From JANNBN01 sp963763885 (GTDB lineage: Bacteria > Actinomycetota > Acidimicrobiia > Acidimicrobiales > JANYDT01), in contig CAVXQD010000002.1 in assembly GCA_963763885.1 (NCBI GenBank), positions 186,001-250,000 of the forward strand: a stretch of DNA of 64,000 nt. The letters run 5' to 3'. A program made the translations under genes and the position numbers. Each line of letters opens with the position of its first letter. Positions within the stretch are counted from its first letter, which is position 1. A model generated the notes under the pieces. It searched no databases. It worked only from the letters and a program-made list of their open reading frames with translations, and was not told where the DNA came from. Shown here in pieces: positions 60,160 to 64,000 of the stretch.

Positions 60160-62505
60160 ATGGTTGACCGACCGAACATTCCGGAGACCGGAAGTCGTTC
60201 GAACGCGTCCATCTTTCGGGTGGAGGCGCCGATCGACGACCTCCTTCCAGGAAAATCCAACGAGCACGCATTCCGCAAAACACTGTTGGCTTACCGCCAC
60301 GGGATGCTGCTTGTTATCGCTGTCATTCTGTATACGACGATCCCGAAGGGTGTGCCCGGACGGACGTTCGCGCTGGCTGGCGTCCTGATCGATCTTGTTG
60401 TCGGCGGTACGGCTATGCATCTCGCCAGGTCGACTCGCAACCGTCGACTGATCCTGATCCCATGGTTTCAGGCCCTGTCGATGCTCGCCCTGACGGCAGT
60501 CGCTCCCAGCATGCAGGCGACGCTGTTCCTCATCGGGCTCTGCCTGTATTCGATCAACTCGCCATTGCACGGCACGTGGCCATCCACGCTTGCGTTGCTC
60601 ACCGTGGTCGCAGCGTCGCCGATTGTGACGGTGAAGCAGGGCGGAACCTTTGACCTGACATTCCTCCTGATGTTCACCGTCTTCATCCCGGCCGCCGGTG
60701 TCATCGCGGAACGTGTGCGAAGCAACGAGCTGTCTTCCCGGCGGCAGTACGTAGAACTCCTCACTGGTCTTGACGCCGTTGTGTGGGAAGGCGACCCGGC
60801 GACCATGAAGCGCACGTTCGTCAGTCCGCAGTCGCGCGATCTGTTGAAGCTTGATCCACGCGCGCTGATGGAACGCTGGTCGGAGTACGTCTACCCGGAC
60901 GACCGCGAACGTGAAGCTGAAAGCCGTGAGGCAGGAGTTGCCAACGAGCGAGATTTCGTTATCGACTTCCGCATGATGAGCGCCGACGGGTCGGTTATTT
61001 ACGTACGTGACACCGTTCGTGTGGAGCGTGACTCCGCAGGAAAACCATCACGCATGCGTGGCGTGCTGGTGGACATCACTCGCCAGCAAGCAGCCGAAGA
61101 CACGGTTCGTAAGCAAGCGTTGTATGACAATCTCACCGGCCTCCCGAACCGTTCGTTGTTCAATGAACAACTGCGGATGAAGCTGGAGCAGGCTGAAGGT
61201 GGCAAAGAAGGTCTCGCAGTTCTGTTGCTCGACCTCAACGGTTTCAAAGAGGTCAATGACACCCTTGGCCACGCTGTGGGCGATCACCTCCTCCAGGCGA
61301 TCGGCGGACGGCTCAGCACCTACCTAAGCGACGCAACACTTGTTGCGCGGCTCGGTGGCGACGAGTTTGCTGTGTTGATTCATCCCGGCAACGCACAGAC
61401 GGCGTCGATCGCCGCAGAGACAATCGCTTCGTGCCTCACGCCGCCGATCACGGTTGATGACATGACCATCCAAGCGGGTGCGAGCACAGGCATCGCCCTC
61501 TACCCGAGCGATGGCCAAGACGGCGCATCGCTGCTTCGCCGCGCGGATGCCGCCATGTACGAAGCGAAGCAGTCCGGCCGCTCGCACATGTTTGCAACAC
61601 CAGACGACGACGTCGCCAACGTTCGTCGCCTCCAGTTGCTGGGTGAACTTCGCGCCGCCATTGCCTCGGGCGACTTCCGCTTGTTCCACCAACCGAAGTT
61701 GGACATGAAGACCGGTCGCATCGTCGGAACCGAAGGTCTTGTCCGTTGGCAGCATCCGCAGTTCGGGTTGCTCACACCGGTCGAGTTCATCGAGCTCTCC
61801 GAGCTTTCCGGCCTCATCATGCCGTTGACCCGCTACTTGCTTGAACTGGGAATCGCGCAGGCCGCAGCGTGGCGCGCACAAGGTTTCGAAATTGCCGTCG
61901 CGATCAACCTCAGCGTGCGTAACTTCTTCGACCAGGGGCTGCCTGACTTCATCCGGGACCTCCTCGATCACCATCGTTTGCCGGGCAAGTTTCTCGTGCT
62001 TGAAATCACCGAACGTGAAGTGATGAGCGACCGTGCGTTGGCCCGAGCAGCGCTGTCACAGTTCCGTGAGCTGGGCGTGAAGATTTCGGTCGACGACTTC
62101 GGAACCGGCTTCTCGTCACTGTCGCAGTTGCAGTTGCTCCCCATCGACGAGATCAAGATCGACGCCAGCTTCGTGCGCAACATGCTCACTAACCAGCAAG
62201 ACGCAGTGATCGTGAAGTCGATCATCGACCTCGGCCACAACCTCGGTCTTGAGGTCGTTGCCGAAGGTGCTGAGACGCCGAATGAACTGAACGCCCTCAA
62301 AGAGTTGGGTGCTGACCGTCTGCAGGGTTATGTGATTGGCAAGCCAATGCCGGCCGAGGATCTCACACGGTGGTTGCGCCGCCTCGCGGGTCAACCCGAG
62401 GAAGAGCCTGCACAATCCGGTCCGCAATCAGTGAACCGGCCATCTGAGCCCGCCCCACGAGCAAGCCGGCTGCTTGCTCAATCGGCCAAGCGCCGCGGCG
62501 CCTGA
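60160..62505 (+). CDS. Membrane PAS-GGDEF-EAL protein (c-di-GMP turnover)
   Basis: 781 residues from ATG 60160 behind AGGAG (frame open to 59974). About five to six helices (MLLVIAVILYTTIP, TLFLIGLCLYSINSP, LTFLLMFTVFIPAAGVI) lead to a PAS domain (about 200-320). GGDEF is intact: RLGGDEFAVL. The EAL domain has TEGLVRWQHP (EGL), INLSVRNF, LEITEREVM, SVDDFGTGFSSL and VVAEGAE, so the catalytic residues are kept. It may make and break c-di-GMP. Confidence 0.9.
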   Translation: MVDRPNIPETGSRSNASIFRVEAPIDDLLPGKSNEHAFRKTLLAYRHGMLLVIAVILYTTIPKGVPGRTFALAGVLIDLVVGGTAMHLARSTRNRRLILIPWFQALSMLALTAVAPSMQATLFLIGLCLYSINSPLHGTWPSTLALLTVVAASPIVTVKQGGTFDLTFLLMFTVFIPAAGVIAERVRSNELSSRRQYVELLTGLDAVVWEGDPATMKRTFVSPQSRDLLKLDPRALMERWSEYVYPDDREREAESREAGVANERDFVIDFRMMSADGSVIYVRDTVRVERDSAGKPSRMRGVLVDITRQQAAEDTVRKQALYDNLTGLPNRSLFNEQLRMKLEQAEGGKEGLAVLLLDLNGFKEVNDTLGHAVGDHLLQAIGGRLSTYLSDATLVARLGGDEFAVLIHPGNAQTASIAAETIASCLTPPITVDDMTIQAGASTGIALYPSDGQDGASLLRRADAAMYEAKQSGRSHMFATPDDDVANVRRLQLLGELRAAIASGDFRLFHQPKLDMKTGRIVGTEGLVRWQHPQFGLLTPVEFIELSELSGLIMPLTRYLLELGIAQAAAWRAQGFEIAVAINLSVRNFFDQGLPDFIRDLLDHHRLPGKFLVLEITEREVMSDRALARAALSQFRELGVKISVDDFGTGFSSLSQLQLLPIDEIKIDASFVRNMLTNQQDAVIVKSIIDLGHNLGLEVVAEGAETPNELNALKELGADRLQGYVIGKPMPAEDLTRWLRRLAGQPEEEPAQSGPQSVNRPSEPAPRASRLLAQSAKRRGA

Positions 62506-62562
62506 GACCCGTCTCGAGCGCAACCGCCGCTGGGTGGTCGAGTCCTGCTTTACGCTGCTGGC

Positions 62563-63984
62563 ATGATCTCCCCCGTCACTATCGAACGACTCGTGGCAGG
62601 TGGCAACGGCCTGGGCCGGCTTGCCGATGGCCGCGTGGTGTTTGTTCCCGCTGTTGTTCCTGGTGACCAGGTCACGGTTGAACTGACCCTGTCGAAGAAG
62701 GACCTGGCGAAGGGTGTGGTCACGTCGGTGGTCACTCCTGGGCCGGACCGGGTGGAACCACCGTGCCCTCGCGTGGCTGCTGGCTGCGGCGGCTGCGACT
62801 GGCAACACCTCGCACCTTCTGCACAACACTCGGCCAAAGTAGCGGTGGTCGCTGATGCGCTCACTCGAATCGGCCGCATCCAAGATTCGGCTGCGCGCAT
62901 ACGGTTCGCAGGCGCAGTTGGTGACGGTGCATCCCACCACTCGGCCGCGCCCGGGTCTGATGGGTTGCTCCACGGGTCTGATGGGTTGCTCCACCTCGGG
63001 TTCAACTCCGATCCCTCCGTTCACCACTCGGCCGCGCCCGGGTCTGATGGGTTGCTCCACCTCGGGTTCAACTCCGATCCCTCCGTTCACCACTCGGCCG
63101 CGCCCGGTCTCCGCACTACTGTTCGGGCGGCAGTAAACCGGTCCGGGCGCGCCGGGTTCTATCGTGGTGGCACGCACGAGGTTGTGCCCTCGGGCCCGTG
63201 CATGGTTGCGCACCCGGTGATTGCTCACGTACTGGAGTCCGGATTGTTTGGCCCGTCGGAAGAAGTCATCATCCGTGTGGGTGTGGCTGGACGCCAGCTT
63301 GTGGTGGGCACCGCTGACCCAGGGTCAGTCAAACTTCCAGCGATTCCAGCCGGATGGACTGCCGAGATTGTCCGCACTCCGGCTTCCGGTGGCATTGGCA
63401 CGGTGCAAGAGCAGGTCAACGGGGCGGACCTACGGGTGTCTATCAGCTCGTTCTTCCAGCCGGGACCTGACGCCGCTTCGTTGTTGGCTACGACCGTGGC
63501 CGACCTGTTTGCTCCGTTTGGGACTGCCGACGTGTTCGTAGACCTGTATGGCGGTGTTGGTCTATTCGCCGCTACCGCCGGCAGGGGAGCACGTGAGTTG
63601 GTCTTGGTGGAGTCTGCAACCAGTTCCGTGTCTGACGCCCGCCACAACCTCGGCCCCGATGCATTGGTGCACCGCAGCACGGTCGAGGAGTGGGACCCAC
63701 CTCGGGTAGTGCGCCGCTCGCAGAACGTTCATGTGGTTGCAGACCCAGCGAGAGCCGGACTTGGCCGAGAAGGCGTTGCCGCAGTCACTCGTGCCCGACC
63801 CAGCGCATTTGTGTTGGTCAGCTGCGATGCGCCCGCCGGCGCACGAGATGCCCGTCTCCTGATCGAGGCAGGCTACGAACTCAAAGACGCTGCAGTCTTG
63901 GATCTGTTTCCGCATACGTCGCACATGGAGACGGTCATGCTGTTCGTCCCGACCGACGCTCGCACTAGCCTTGAAAGTCCATGA
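62563..63984 (+). CDS. TrmA/RlmCD-type RNA uridine methyltransferase with repeat insert
   Basis: 473 residues. TRAM domain (IERLVAGGNGLGRLADGRVV); Fe-S cysteines in PPCPRVAAGCGGCDWQH; SAM-binding DVFVDLYGGVGLFAATAG; ADPARAGL and the nucleophile SCDAPAGARDARLL (SCxx where SCNP/SCDP is usual). Residues about 125-182 are a family A repeat in tandem: SDGLLHLGFNSDPSVHHSAA twice, plus pieces. Without it the protein is about 415 residues, normal for the family. Target U of 23S rRNA or tRNA not determinable. Confidence 0.88.
   Translation: MISPVTIERLVAGGNGLGRLADGRVVFVPAVVPGDQVTVELTLSKKDLAKGVVTSVVTPGPDRVEPPCPRVAAGCGGCDWQHLAPSAQHSAKVAVVADALTRIGRIQDSAARIRFAGAVGDGASHHSAAPGSDGLLHGSDGLLHLGFNSDPSVHHSAAPGSDGLLHLGFNSDPSVHHSAAPGLRTTVRAAVNRSGRAGFYRGGTHEVVPSGPCMVAHPVIAHVLESGLFGPSEEVIIRVGVAGRQLVVGTADPGSVKLPAIPAGWTAEIVRTPASGGIGTVQEQVNGADLRVSISSFFQPGPDAASLLATTVADLFAPFGTADVFVDLYGGVGLFAATAGRGARELVLVESATSSVSDARHNLGPDALVHRSTVEEWDPPRVVRRSQNVHVVADPARAGLGREGVAAVTRARPSAFVLVSCDAPAGARDARLLIEAGYELKDAAVLDLFPHTSHMETVMLFVPTDARTSLESP
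62937..63106. repeat. Family A repeats in tandem inside the RNA methyltransferase
   Basis: Partial copy from 62937 (end CACTCGGCCGCGCCCG, then GTCTGATGGGTTGCTCCA), then full 66-bp copies at 62975-63040 and 63041-63106. The 66-bp period keeps the reading frame (22 codons). The two full units look identical. Confidence 0.95.
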
Positions 63985-64000
63985 ACGCCCCAGTTTCTGA

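Noticed and set aside
62428..63228. Minus-strand open frame through the family A repeats
   Set aside because: Opposite a methyltransferase with a full set of motifs; the repeat happens to be open in several frames.

Overview
The window looks like a chromosomal segment of a high-GC actinobacterium, most likely from a deep lineage such as Acidimicrobiia. This is inferred from gene content, not from a marker gene: a mycobacterial-type mutasome (imuA', imuB, dnaE2) with GAAC-N4-GTTC/T SOS boxes, glucosyl-3-phosphoglycerate synthase, the F420 enzyme CofC, a mycothiol-dependent-isomerase-like protein, DUF475 and DUF427 proteins, and an HU protein followed by a separate PAKKA-rich protein. GTG and TTG starts and 4-bp ATGA overlaps are common. 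I saw no rRNA, tRNA, CRISPR array, IS transposase or phage gene.

Layout. 1-5.5 kb: a truncated unknown gene, a TIM-barrel isomerase-like protein, an SRPBCC protein, a decayed AAA/DUF4143 pseudogene, an MDMPI-like protein, then an intact AAA/DUF4143 ATPase behind a palindromic repeat. 5.6-8.5 kb: three exported cell-wall enzymes (Tat amidase, M15 peptidase, GH3 hexosaminidase). 8.5-12 kb: YaaA, glutaminyl-tRNA synthetase, UppP. 12-15.7 kb (minus strand): an Fe-S PD-(D/E)XK nuclease, a partner apparently lacking the catalytic core, a small membrane protein and a degenerate GGDEF/EAL protein. 15.8-24.2 kb (plus strand): a long co-directional series: gpgS, NifU-like, ribA, nitroreductase, questin-oxidase-like, FGE-sulfatase-like, FAD protein, GT2 and WD40. 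24.3-31.7 kb: second nitroreductase, NfuA-like protein, xseAB, FAD monooxygenase-like, PBP4-type carboxypeptidase, a 5 x 62-bp perfect tandem array and an AhpD-like protein. 31.9-41.7 kb: HU and its basic partner, LmbE deacetylase, cofC, a large unknown protein, HIT, frameshifted rnhB, AI-2E transporter, large membrane protein, acyl-CoA dehydrogenase. 41.8-57.5 kb: imuA'-imuB, a Phd/PIN toxin-antitoxin pair, M20 and M24 peptidases, sugar-dehydrogenase-like protein, lipoprotein, DinB-like, GT87, a secreted unknown, dnaE2 and a small L7/L12-like protein. 57.5-64 kb: DUF427, DUF475, an anchored low-complexity protein, a membrane PAS-GGDEF-EAL protein and a TrmA/RlmCD-type RNA methyltransferase.

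The most unusual feature is a dispersed repeat of about 62-66 bp (family A). Its core reads GAGCGGAGGGATCGGAG on one strand. It occurs in both orientations and lies inside or at the ends of genes: translated in frame in the RNA methyltransferase (tandem copies) and at both ends of dnaE2, supplying the stop codon of the FGE-like gene, splitting a WD40 gene with one in-frame TGA, and, as a variant, forming the tandem array at the end of the AhpD-like gene. A second two-hairpin repeat (family B) occurs inside imuB and again just upstream of the dnaE2 SOS promoter. Together they look like mobile or amplifying small palindromic elements tolerated inside proteins. This is the best candidate for something undescribed here.
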